A stretch of DNA of 64,000 bases from Comamonas koreensis (GTDB taxonomy: Bacteria; Pseudomonadota; Gammaproteobacteria; Burkholderiales; Burkholderiaceae_C): positions 496,001 through 560,000 of the forward strand of contig NZ_CP043575.1 of assembly GCF_014076495.1 (NCBI RefSeq), read 5' to 3'. The notes below the pieces were generated by a model, which searched no databases, was not told the DNA's origin, and worked only from the letters and a program-made list of their open reading frames with translations. Every line of letters begins with the position of its first letter. The stretch's first letter is position 1. Shown piece by piece: positions 1-8,320 of the stretch. Made by a program: the position numbers and the translations under genes.

Positions 1-3
1 CCC

Positions 4-1857
4 TCAGCGCAGATGGTGCACCGGCTGCAGGCCATAGACCGGGGTGGCCAGCCCTTCCTGCCGCGCCTTGAGCTGCAGCGCCAGGTACAGCGAATAGTGG
101 CGCGACTGGTGCAGGTTGCCGCCGTGGAACCACAGCTGCGGCTGCTGGGTGGGCTTCCACATATTGCGCTGCTCGCCCTCCCAGGGGCCCGGGTCCTTGG
201 TCGTGTCCGATCCCAGGCCCCAGACCTTGCCCACCTTGTCGGCCACCTCCTGGCTGATGAGCTCGGCCACCCAGCCATTCATCGAGCCGTAGCCGGTGGC
301 ATAGACCACCAGATCGGCGGGCAGCTCGGTGCCATCGCTCAGCACCACGGCGTTCTCGGTCAGGTGGCTGATGCCCTTGTTCTCGCCCGCCTGCAGCTTG
401 ATGCTGCCGTCGATCACCAGGTCGCAGGCGCCCACATCGATGTAGTAGCCCGAGGCGCGGCGCAGGTACTTCATAAAGAGGCCCGAATCGTCATCACCAA
501 AGTCCAGCATGAAGCCCGCCGCTTCGAGCTGGCGGTAGAACTCGGCATCGCGCTCGCGGATGCGGTCATACAGCGGCACCTGGAAGTCGGCCATGATGCG
601 GTAGGGCAGCGAGGCAAAGACCAGATCCGCCTTCTTCGTGGTCATGCCGCTGGCCACCGCGCGCTCCGAGTACAGATCGCCCAGGCCAATGTCCATCAGC
701 GAATCGGAGCGCACGATATGCGTGGACGAGCGCTGCACCATGGTCACATCGGCGCCATGCTCCCAGAGCGCCGCGCAGATGTCGTGGGCCGAGTTGTTGG
801 CGCCGATCACCACCACCTTCTTGCCGGCATAGGCCTCGGGCCCGGAATGCTGCGACGAGTGCTGCTGCTCGCCCCGGAAGCGCTCCTGGCCTTCGATGCG
901 GGGGATGTTGGCCTTGCCCGACATACCGGTGGCAAACACCAGCTGTTGGGGGCGCAGCACCATCTGGCGGCCCTCGCGCTCCACCGTCACTTCCCACTCC
1001 TGGGCCGCCTCGTCATAGCGCGCGCCCAGGCATTGGGTGGACGACCAGTAGTTCACCTCCATCACGCGGGTGTACATCTCCAGCCAGTCGCCAATCTTGT
1101 CCTTGGGCGCAAACACCGGCCAGTGCTCGGGAAAGGGGATGTAGGGGAGGTGGTCGTACCAGACCGGGTCGTGCAGGCACAGTGATTTGTAGCGGTTGCG
1201 CCATTGGTCGCCCGGGCGCGGCTGCCGGTCGATGACGATGTGCGACACGCCCAGCTGGCGCAGCCGCGCGCCCAGCGCAATACCGCCCTGGCCGCCGCCA
1301 ATCACCAGCACATAGGGCTGGCGGCTCTCGCCCAGGGTCTCGGCCTCTTCCTGCTGGCGGTCCAGCCAGGTCTTGCGGCCCCGGCGTATGCCGTGCTCGG
1401 CCCCCATCGGCCGGCGCAGGCCTTGCGCCTCTTCAAAGCCCTTGAGCTCCTGGATCGTGGTCAGCAAGGTCCAGATGCGCCCATCGCGAATACGCAGGTG
1501 GCCCAGGCCCCGCGCATGGCGCGCATCCACCACCAGCCAGGCGCTCAGCACGCCATCAGCCTCGATGACCTCCTCCTTCGGATCGAGCTGCAGCACCAGG
1601 GGCGCGGCGGCGTCGAGCTGCGCGGCCAGCATGTCGGCCACCTGCGCCGGGCCCTCGCAGGTCTTGAGGTTCCAGGTCAGCAGCACTAGGTCGCGCCAGA
1701 AGCAGTCTTGGGCAAACAGCTGGCTGGCGGCCGCAAAATCGCGGGCGGCCAGCGCCTGGTTGAGCTGGTCCAGCAGGGCCTGGGCGCGGGCGGTGGGGGT
1801 GCCGGCCTCAGCGGGCCTGGCATCCGGGGTGGGGTTGGCGGTGGTAGCGGTTGTCAT
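4..1857 (-). CDS. Flavin-containing monooxygenase with N-terminal NTF2/SnoaL-like domain
   Basis: A 617-residue FAD/NAD(P)H-dependent monooxygenase of the FMO/Baeyer-Villiger superfamily. Residues ~20-145 look like an NTF2/SnoaL-like domain. The FAD-binding Rossmann motif GGGQGG lies at ~187-192, and a second dinucleotide motif (VIGANNSAHD) follows near residue 385, as expected for NADPH binding. The start at 1857 is chosen because an AGGAGA ribosome site lies just upstream; the open frame extends further but without initiation signals. The gene diverges from a sigma54-dependent activator, and a sigma54 promoter faces it, so it is very likely the activator's target. The substrate cannot be read from sequence; ketones, small hydrocarbons or xenobiotics are possible for this class. 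The stop codon lies at the very edge of the window. Confidence 0.85.
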   Translation of the reverse strand: MTTATTANPTPDARPAEAGTPTARAQALLDQLNQALAARDFAAASQLFAQDCFWRDLVLLTWNLKTCEGPAQVADMLAAQLDAAAPLVLQLDPKEEVIEADGVLSAWLVVDARHARGLGHLRIRDGRIWTLLTTIQELKGFEEAQGLRRPMGAEHGIRRGRKTWLDRQQEEAETLGESRQPYVLVIGGGQGGIALGARLRQLGVSHIVIDRQPRPGDQWRNRYKSLCLHDPVWYDHLPYIPFPEHWPVFAPKDKIGDWLEMYTRVMEVNYWSSTQCLGARYDEAAQEWEVTVEREGRQMVLRPQQLVFATGMSGKANIPRIEGQERFRGEQQHSSQHSGPEAYAGKKVVVIGANNSAHDICAALWEHGADVTMVQRSSTHIVRSDSLMDIGLGDLYSERAVASGMTTKKADLVFASLPYRIMADFQVPLYDRIRERDAEFYRQLEAAGFMLDFGDDDSGLFMKYLRRASGYYIDVGACDLVIDGSIKLQAGENKGISHLTENAVVLSDGTELPADLVVYATGYGSMNGWVAELISQEVADKVGKVWGLGSDTTKDPGPWEGEQRNMWKPTQQPQLWFHGGNLHQSRHYSLYLALQLKARQEGLATPVYGLQPVHHLR

Positions 1858-1916
1858 GGCTTGTCTCCTTTTTTTGGGATATCGCAGCGGCTGAGCGGCC
1901 GCAGCTGGGCTGTTTT

Positions 1917-1932
1917 TGCAAGCCCCATGCCA
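1917..1932 (-). promoter_or_regulatory. Sigma54 (-24/-12) promoter of the flavin monooxygenase gene
   Basis: Read on the minus strand the site is TGGCATGGGGCTTGCA. It matches the sigma54 consensus TGGCACG-N4-TTGC(A/T) at all but one position, with the GG and GC doublets exactly 12 bp apart. The predicted start is near 1906, about 49 nt before the monooxygenase ATG. The divergent neighbour encodes a sigma54 activator, which fits. Confidence 0.8.
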
Positions 1933-2022
1933 AGCGGCCATGCTGCACTGCAACCTCCTTGCACCAGGGGCGCGCATTGCGGGTTTGCCAGCAGCGGGCT
2001 GGCAGCGGCACTGCCGCAGCCG

Positions 2023-2069
2023 ATGCAACACCTGTTGCATGCGCCCTTTTGCACTGCAGCATGTGTTGC
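2023..2069. promoter_or_regulatory. Paired dyads, probable upstream activator sites
   Basis: A perfect inverted repeat with 8-bp arms (ATGCAACA-CC-TGTTGCAT) occupies 2023-2040. Its 14-bp core (2025-2038) recurs at 2056-2069 with 11 of 14 identities. The two cores start 31 bp apart, about three helical turns, so they lie on the same face of the helix. They sit roughly 120-165 bp upstream of the predicted sigma54 start, the normal place for enhancer sites. Binding by the adjacent activator is inferred. Confidence 0.6.
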
Positions 2070-2137
2070 GGGTTAGCCTGATTGGCAGCACCTGCGGGCG
2101 GGCACAGAATCAGCCCGGTGATTGCAGGAGACCCGCC

Positions 2138-4102
2138 ATGCCCATCCACAGCTATACCGCCCATGTCCAGGAGCTCGAAGCCTTTGGCATGGGCTACCCG
2201 CTGCAGGGGGAGGCACGCGACCGGGCCGTGCTGGGCAGCTGGCGCCGCTGCATCGACCAGCACCGGCTCGACCCCTGCCGCACCAGCGAAGCCCATATCG
2301 TGCCCGCCGGCCAGCTGCGCGCCCACCGCGAAGAGTCCGAGCCGCTGATCCGCATTGCCCGCAGCGGGCTCGAGCGCCTCTACCAACAGCTCAAGGGCCT
2401 GGACTATGTGCTGCTGCTGGCCGACCGCCATGGCGTGGCGGTGGATTTTCTGGGCCATGACAGCGACGCCAGCGACCTGCGCGGCGCCGGCCTCTACCTG
2501 GGCGCGCAGTGGCGCGAGGATGTGGCAGGCACCTCGGCCGTCGGCACCTGCCTGGCGACCGGCGAGGCGCTGACGGTGCACCAGAGCGACCATTTCGACT
2601 TCACCCACACGCGCCTGTCGTGCACCGCCGCGCCCATCTACGACCTGCAAGGCCAGCTCGCTGCGGTGCTGGATCTGTCCTTGCTGCGCTCGCCCGCCGC
2701 CCGCGCCAGCCAGCAGATGGCGCTGCACCTGGTCACCGCTGCCGTGCGCCGCGTGGAGCTGGCCAACCTGATGGCCCAATCGGGTAGCGACTGGGTGCTG
2801 CGCCTGGCGCAGTCGCCCGATTTTCTCGATGTCGATGCTGACGCCGCCCTCAGCATCGATGCGCGCGGCCGCATCCGCGCGATGACCCATGCCGCCAGCC
2901 GCATGCTGGCCGCCATTGCCGGGCTGAACTGGCGCCAGCACCCGTTGCTGACAGGCCAGCCCCTGGGCCGCTTTTTTGACACCGACCTGCAGGCACTGCC
3001 GCAGCTGATGCGCAACCGCCCGGCGCAAGAGCGCATCCTGCGCGCACGCGACGGCAGCATCTGGTTTGCCCATGCGCTGCCGCCTCAGCCGCGCAGCAGC
3101 GCGCAGCCCATCCCGCGCCCCACATTGCCAGCGCCGCTGCAGGCGCTGAACACCGGCGATACGGCCATGGGCCAGGTGCTGCACAAGGCCGCGCGGCTGG
3201 CGCCACAGGACCTGCCGGTGCTGCTGCAGGGCGAGACCGGCAGCGGCAAGGAGTTTCTGGCCCGCGCGCTGCATGCGGCCAGCGGCCGCAGCGGTGCCTT
3301 TGTCGCCATCAACTGCGCCGCCATCCCCGAGGCGCTGCTCGAGAGCGAGCTGTTTGGCTACCTGCCCGGCACCTGGACGGGAGGCGCGCACAAAGGCCGC
3401 ACCGGGCTGATCGAGGCCGCCCACCAGGGCAGCCTCTTTCTCGACGAAATCGGCGACATGCCGCTGGCTCTGCAGGCCAAGCTGCTGCGCGTGCTGTCCG
3501 AGTCGGAGATCACGCCCTTGGGCGCGCGTGCGCCGCGCAAGGTCGATATACGCGTCATCTCCGCATCGCACCGGCCGCTGGCCGAGCTGGCCCAAAGCGG
3601 CCAGTTCCGCGCCGACCTGCTCTACCGCCTGAACGCCGCCGAGCTGCCGCTGCCCGCCTTGCGCGAGCGCAGCGATCTGCTGGCCCTGGCCGCGCACATG
3701 CTCGCCGTCATGGGCTGCAGCCTGCGCCTGAGCGAGGCCGCACAAGCCGCCCTGCGCGCCCACCACTGGCCCGGCAATCTGCGCGAGCTGCACAATGCGC
3801 TGCGCTATGCCGCTGCGCTGGCCGAGCAGCAGATCGACCTGGAGCACCTGCCCGATGCGCTGCAGCGCAGCCCCGCTGTGGCGCAGGGGCGGGACACGGT
3901 CAGCGATGGCGCATTGGCAGATACCGCGTTGGATGGCCCTGCCTTGCGCAACGCCACGCTGGAGCAAGTCCTGGCCCAGTGCCAGGGCAATGTCTCCGAA
4001 GCCGCCCGCCTGCTGGGCGTGAACCGCTCCACCATCCACCGCCGCATCCAGCGCCAGCAGCTCAGCCGGGTGTTTGCCAGGCAGGAGGGAGAGCGGCCTT
4101 AG
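2138..4102 (+). CDS. AcoR-type sigma54-dependent transcriptional activator
   Basis: A 654-residue enhancer-binding protein with an N-terminal GAF-like sensory region (~60-230), an AAA+ domain and a C-terminal Fis-type helix-turn-helix (~615-650; NVSEAARLLGVNRSTIHRRI). Walker A is GETGSGKE (~365) and Walker B is GSLFLDEIGD (~431). The sigma54-contacting GAFTGA loop is atypical: it reads GTWTGG at ~411-416. The start at 2138 has a good GCAGGAG ribosome site 7 nt upstream. The protein should bind the dyads at 2023-2069 and drive the sigma54 promoter of the divergent monooxygenase gene, by analogy with AcoR-family activators of ketone, alcohol or aromatic catabolism. The inducer is unknown. Confidence 0.85.
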   Translation: MPIHSYTAHVQELEAFGMGYPLQGEARDRAVLGSWRRCIDQHRLDPCRTSEAHIVPAGQLRAHREESEPLIRIARSGLERLYQQLKGLDYVLLLADRHGVAVDFLGHDSDASDLRGAGLYLGAQWREDVAGTSAVGTCLATGEALTVHQSDHFDFTHTRLSCTAAPIYDLQGQLAAVLDLSLLRSPAARASQQMALHLVTAAVRRVELANLMAQSGSDWVLRLAQSPDFLDVDADAALSIDARGRIRAMTHAASRMLAAIAGLNWRQHPLLTGQPLGRFFDTDLQALPQLMRNRPAQERILRARDGSIWFAHALPPQPRSSAQPIPRPTLPAPLQALNTGDTAMGQVLHKAARLAPQDLPVLLQGETGSGKEFLARALHAASGRSGAFVAINCAAIPEALLESELFGYLPGTWTGGAHKGRTGLIEAAHQGSLFLDEIGDMPLALQAKLLRVLSESEITPLGARAPRKVDIRVISASHRPLAELAQSGQFRADLLYRLNAAELPLPALRERSDLLALAAHMLAVMGCSLRLSEAAQAALRAHHWPGNLRELHNALRYAAALAEQQIDLEHLPDALQRSPAVAQGRDTVSDGALADTALDGPALRNATLEQVLAQCQGNVSEAARLLGVNRSTIHRRIQRQQLSRVFARQEGERP

Positions 4103-4220
4103 GCCACTGTTCACAGTCTCCTCGCGCCCCGCACGCAACACGCAAGAGCCCCGCTAAAGCAACGGCCTGCGCCGCCTCGGTTAGGCTGGTGCCACCACCC
4201 CCTTGCCGCATTGCCTGCCC

Positions 4221-4481
4221 ATGCCCCGATACCGCTTTAATGTCTTTGGCCGCATCCTTGATCTGGAACCCGTCAGCACCGGCTGGCGCTGCTATGCCGT
4301 CGGGCAGGACGGCAAGCGCGCACCCGTGCAATTGGCCGTCCCCGCCGATCTGCCCGCCAGCGAGCTGACCCAGTACCTCTACGACATCTACCATGAGATG
4401 GCGACGGGCAGCAGGGGCGATGTGACGGAGATAGGGGTGACGGGTGCGGGGGATGCGTCGAGGAACGCAGGCACTCCCTGA
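4221..4481 (+). CDS. DUF7661-type small protein
   Basis: An 86-residue cytosolic protein opening with RYRFNVFGR and carrying GQDGKRAP and a YLYDIYHEMAT stretch. This resembles the small uncharacterised family I know as DUF7661. No catalytic motif, signal peptide or membrane segment is visible. ATG 4221 is preferred because it puts the conserved block at the N-terminus; a TTG at 4203 is an alternative and neither has a clear ribosome site. The last ~20 residues are low in complexity and lie beyond the conserved part. It stands alone between a regulator and a convergent kinase. Function unknown. Confidence 0.6.
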   Translation: MPRYRFNVFGRILDLEPVSTGWRCYAVGQDGKRAPVQLAVPADLPASELTQYLYDIYHEMATGSRGDVTEIGVTGAGDASRNAGTP

Positions 4482-4674
4482 GCGGGTGTGTACGCAGCCA
4501 CCAGGGATAGGGCTGGCATTCTGGTTGGCATTCGGGCGGTGCCTGAGGAGATAGCCTGCCACCCCACACCATCACGGCGCTTGCCTGGACAGCTGCGCAG
4601 CATCTTCAGCACCTGCAGCGATGCCGCTGCGGTGAGGCGGGAGCTGCCAGCCCTAAGAACCTGTTCAAAGAGCC

Positions 4675-5511
4675 TCAGGCCAAGGCCTGGCGAGCGAGAT
4701 GCGCCACGGCCAACTCCTGGTGGGCCTGGCTGTGCGATCCGTCCTCCAAAAACCAGGCAGCAGATAAAGCGGCGTGGGCCATCACCCACCGCAGCAGGCG
4801 CTGGCGCTCCAGTCCCGCCACATCGACAATGACCGCCAACTGGCGCGCAAAGCGCAGCGGGTCGGTGCAGCTTGGCAGATCCGGGTTGCACAGCACATTC
4901 ACATAGTCGTAATAGCGTTCACCGCTGACGCGCTTGGGGTCTATCGCCAGCCATCCGCGCTGCCCGAAATCGAGAATATTGCGGTGGTGCGCATCGCCAT
5001 GCAGCACGACCTGCTCACGCTGATCATGCAACAGCTCCTGGGCGACCATGGCGCAGTCGGCCATCAGCCCCCCTTCACGCTGCGCCATCGGCGCCAGCGA
5101 CCTGAAAAAGTCCGCCAGCGGCAGCAGATGTTCCGGGGGGTCCGATGCGCGGTGGGAATGCAGCTGGGCCAGGGTGTGGCAGATACAGGCCGTCGCCGCA
5201 TCATCCTCGCCTGCCAAAGCCATGCGCAGCAAATCCTGGGAGCCCATGGCGCGCTCCATCAGCAGCGCGCCTGACGCGGGATCAGAGGCATAGACCCGCG
5301 CCGCGCCATGGCCACCCCACCATTGCAGCACCTGGCCGCCAATGCGCTCGTCAGCATCTCGCGTCACCTTGATCATTGCCGGCAGGCCCTCTGGCGACCC
5401 GCGCAGGCTCACCGGCAGAAGATCACTGGTCGCCGTGACCACGGGCTTGCCAGCAGCCCGTACACCCCAGCGCTGGAGGTAGACATTGAAGGGTTCGAGG
5501 TCGGAGGACAT
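4675..5511 (-). CDS. APH(6)/hydroxyurea phosphotransferase-like kinase
   Basis: A 278-residue protein of the aminoglycoside O-phosphotransferase fold, closest in style to the APH(6)/hydroxyurea-kinase family that includes streptomycin kinases. The catalytic loop HGDAHHRNIL and the metal-binding AIDPK motif (the DFG equivalent) are both present. An LMERA stretch sits where the hinge is expected. ATG 5511 gives a family-like length; alternatives at 5520 and 5568 are open and no ribosome site decides between them. Chromosomal members of this family are often of unknown substrate, so resistance should not be assumed. It is convergent with the DUF7661 gene and divergent from the PQQ dehydrogenase. 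Confidence 0.7.
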   Translation of the reverse strand: MSSDLEPFNVYLQRWGVRAAGKPVVTATSDLLPVSLRGSPEGLPAMIKVTRDADERIGGQVLQWWGGHGAARVYASDPASGALLMERAMGSQDLLRMALAGEDDAATACICHTLAQLHSHRASDPPEHLLPLADFFRSLAPMAQREGGLMADCAMVAQELLHDQREQVVLHGDAHHRNILDFGQRGWLAIDPKRVSGERYYDYVNVLCNPDLPSCTDPLRFARQLAVIVDVAGLERQRLLRWVMAHAALSAAWFLEDGSHSQAHQELAVAHLARQALA

Positions 5512-5811
5512 GCACCGCATTGTCGTAGACGTGCATGCGCCTGCCTGGAAATCCTGGTGCACCACCATGGGCGGGCGCAGATGGCTGCTGCGCAAATCAA
5601 AAGCAAGACGGCGCCCATTCGGGTGCCCGGGCTTTTCCGCTGCTGCGCGGAAAACACCGCATTTGGCTGACAGACACTGCCATCGTCTGGTGCTGCAATA
5701 GTTGCCGACTCATCCAATTCAGCGGCCCAGAGACTAGAACGTTTAGCGACTGCTCCAATGGGTAGAAGTCTTCCGTTCAACCTTGGGCCCGATGGCCTGA
5801 AAGTGGAAGCA
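5512..5811. other. 300-bp intergenic region between divergent kinase and PQQ dehydrogenase genes
   Basis: An open frame continues upstream of the dehydrogenase start to 5758, but this extension does not resemble the family. The region is less GC-rich near 5690-5760 and should hold the promoters of both genes. I see no clear operator, terminator or small gene. Confidence 0.4.
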
Positions 5812-8214
5812 ATGACGCAATCGCATGGCAAACCCATCGCTAGAAACTTCACCGTAGCGATTCTGGTCCTGGTGACCTTGTTTTTAGTGGGGGGCGGTGG
5901 ATGGTTGATCGCTCTGGGGGGCTCGGCCTACTACCTGGTGGCAGGCCTGGTGATGGTCGTCATCACCTGGTGGTATGCGCGCGACCGCGCCGCTAGCCTG
6001 TGGCTGTATGCGGTGCTGCTGCTTGCCACCATCGCATGGGGCATCTGGGAGTCGGGGACCGATTTCTGGGCGCTGACGCCGCGACTGGATATCTGGTTTG
6101 TGCTGGGCCTGTGGCTGGTGCTGCCCTGGGCGAGCCGGCGGCTGAGCCAAAGCGCAGGCGCGAAATCGCTGCTCTCGCTTGGCCTTGTGGCGGTGCTTGC
6201 CGTGCTGGGCATGAGCTGGTTCAACGATCCGCAAGAGGTCAATGGCAGCCTGGCGCGCGCGCCGTCGGCGCAGAAAACACCGGTGGCCGGCGTGGCCGAT
6301 GCTGACTGGCCGGCCTATGGGCGCACCCAGGCCGGTGTGCGCTACTCGCCGCTGGCGCAGATCAACGATGGCAATGTGAGCAAGCTCCAGCTGGCCTGGA
6401 AGTACCAGACGGGCGACTTCAAGGGCGATGACGACTCGGGCGAAACCACGGCGGAGCTGACCCCTATCAAGGTGGGCAACCGCATGTTCATCTGCACGAC
6501 CCACCAGTTCCTCGATGCGCTCGACCCCGCAACCGGCAAGCGCCTCTGGCGTTTTGATCCGCAGCTCAAAGCCGACCGCACCTTCCAGCATCTGACCTGC
6601 CGAGGCGTGTCGTACTACGACAGCGCCAACGTCGAGGGCAACAGCGCCAGCGTGCAAAAGAACCTGACCCAGGCCTCTGCCGAGTGCCCCCGCAAAGTCA
6701 TTCTGCCGGTCAACGATGGGCGCCTGTTCGCGGTGAACCCGGACACCGGCAAGCCCTGCAGCGACTTTGGCAACCAGGGCCAGGTCGACCTGCAGGCCAA
6801 CATGCCGTTCCCCTACCGTGGCGGCTACAACCCCACCTCGCCCCCGGTAGTGACGGGCTCGACGATCGTGATTGGCGGCTCCATCACCGACAACCTGTCC
6901 AACGCAGAGCCCTCGGGCGTGATCCGGGGCTATGACGTCAATACCGGTGCGCTGCGCTGGGTGTTTGACACCGGCGCCGAGGACCCGAACCAGATGCCGG
7001 GCGAGAAAGGCGAGTTTGTGCACAACTCCCCCAATGCCTGGGCACCGCTGGCCTATGACGCCAAGACCGACATCGTCTACGTGCCGACCGGCGTGGGAAC
7101 GCCCGATATCTGGGGCGGCGACCGCACCGAATTGAAAGAGCGCTATGCCAATTCGATGCTGGCCCTGGATGCCAGCACCGGCAAGCTGGTCTGGAACTTC
7201 CAGACCACCCACCATGACCTCTGGGACATGGATGTGCCCTCGCAGCCTTCGCTGGTCGACCTCAAGCGCCCCGATGGCACAACGGTGCCTGCCATTTATG
7301 TGCTGACCAAGACAGGACAGCTGTTCGTTCTTGATCGGCGCAGTGGCGAAGCCATCCTGCCGGTGACCGAAAAGCCGGTGCCGCAAAGCGTCAAGCGTGG
7401 CCCACAAACCAAGGGCGAGCATTATTCGCCGACGCAGCCCTTCTCGACATTGAACATGGGCCCGCACGAGAACCTGACCGACAAGAACATGTGGGGCGCC
7501 ACCATGTTCGACCAGCTGATGTGCCGGGTGATCTTCCACCGCCTGAACTACGAGGGCATCTACACGCCACCGTCGGAAAATGGCACCTTGGTGTTCCCGG
7601 GCAACCTCGGCATATTCGAATGGGGCGGCATGTCGGTGGACACCGACCGCCAGGTCGCGTTCATGAATCCCTTGGGTCTGCCCTTTGTCTCGCGGCTGAT
7701 CCCTGCAGACCCGAACCGCCCACGCACTGAAAAAGGCGCCGGCACCGAGCAAGGCGTGCAGCCCATGTACGGCACGCCGTATGGGGTGGAGCTCAATGCC
7801 TTCCTGTCACCGCTGGGTCTGCCTTGCAAGGAGCCCGCATGGATGACCGTCGCTGGTGTGGATCTCGCCACCCATGAGGTCGTGTGGAGAAAGCGCGTGG
7901 GCACCATCCGCGACAGCCTCCCCCATCTGATGCAGCTGCCGCCCATCAAGGCCGGTGTGCCCGGCCTGGGCGGCCTGATCTCCACCGGCGGCAATCTGAT
8001 GTTCATTGGCGCGACGCAGGACAACTACCTGCGCGCATTCAACGCCAGCAACGGCGATCTGCTCTGGCAGGCGCGCCTGCCAGCGGGCGGCCAGGCCACC
8101 CCCATGACCTACGACATCGGCGGCAAGCAGTATGTGGTCATCATGGCCGGCGGGCATGGCTCGTTCGGCACCAAGATGGGCGACTCGCTGATGGCCTATG
8201 CGCTGCCGGATTGA
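5812..8214 (+). CDS. gcd: Membrane-bound PQQ-dependent dehydrogenase, glucose/quinate/shikimate family
   Basis: An 800-residue quinoprotein, close to the usual ~800 of Gcd and QuiA. The first ~165 residues contain about five membrane segments, followed by a periplasmic eight-bladed PQQ propeller beginning at DWPAYGRTQAGVRYSPL. Hallmark stretches such as AELTPIKVGN, FQHLTCRGVSYYD and TKTGQLFVLDRRSG are present. It oxidises an aldose or cyclic polyol in the periplasm and passes electrons to ubiquinone. Sequence alone does not separate glucose from quinate/shikimate as substrate; gcd is used as the family name. ATG 5812 is preferred over 5758 because the N-terminus then fits the family. No pqq biosynthesis gene is in the window. 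A strong terminator follows. Confidence 0.88.
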   Translation: MTQSHGKPIARNFTVAILVLVTLFLVGGGGWLIALGGSAYYLVAGLVMVVITWWYARDRAASLWLYAVLLLATIAWGIWESGTDFWALTPRLDIWFVLGLWLVLPWASRRLSQSAGAKSLLSLGLVAVLAVLGMSWFNDPQEVNGSLARAPSAQKTPVAGVADADWPAYGRTQAGVRYSPLAQINDGNVSKLQLAWKYQTGDFKGDDDSGETTAELTPIKVGNRMFICTTHQFLDALDPATGKRLWRFDPQLKADRTFQHLTCRGVSYYDSANVEGNSASVQKNLTQASAECPRKVILPVNDGRLFAVNPDTGKPCSDFGNQGQVDLQANMPFPYRGGYNPTSPPVVTGSTIVIGGSITDNLSNAEPSGVIRGYDVNTGALRWVFDTGAEDPNQMPGEKGEFVHNSPNAWAPLAYDAKTDIVYVPTGVGTPDIWGGDRTELKERYANSMLALDASTGKLVWNFQTTHHDLWDMDVPSQPSLVDLKRPDGTTVPAIYVLTKTGQLFVLDRRSGEAILPVTEKPVPQSVKRGPQTKGEHYSPTQPFSTLNMGPHENLTDKNMWGATMFDQLMCRVIFHRLNYEGIYTPPSENGTLVFPGNLGIFEWGGMSVDTDRQVAFMNPLGLPFVSRLIPADPNRPRTEKGAGTEQGVQPMYGTPYGVELNAFLSPLGLPCKEPAWMTVAGVDLATHEVVWRKRVGTIRDSLPHLMQLPPIKAGVPGLGGLISTGGNLMFIGATQDNYLRAFNASNGDLLWQARLPAGGQATPMTYDIGGKQYVVIMAGGHGSFGTKMGDSLMAYALPD

Positions 8215-8264
8215 TGGGCAGACGGATGGGGAGCCGTCGCCAAAAGCAGCGCTCCCCAACGCAT

Positions 8265-8303
8265 AAAAAGGGCCGCGCAACCCATGGCTGCGCGGCCCTT
8301 TGC
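8265..8303. terminator. Bidirectional rho-independent terminator
   Basis: The stem GGGCCGCGCA/TGCGCGGCCC (8270-8279 and 8289-8298) is flanked by A5 on the left and T3 on the right. It lies between the convergent PQQ dehydrogenase and biotin carboxylase genes and can serve both. Confidence 0.85.
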
Positions 8304-8320
8304 ATTGGTAAAAATGCGGC

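Noticed and set aside
1808..4141. 777-codon minus-strand frame opposite the sigma54 activator
   Set aside because: Antisense shadow; the plus strand encodes clear GAF, AAA+ and Fis domains.
4675..5511. Interpretation of the APH(6)-like gene as an acquired antibiotic-resistance gene
   Set aside because: No mobile-element signature or compositional break around it; the family includes chromosomal kinases of unknown substrate.
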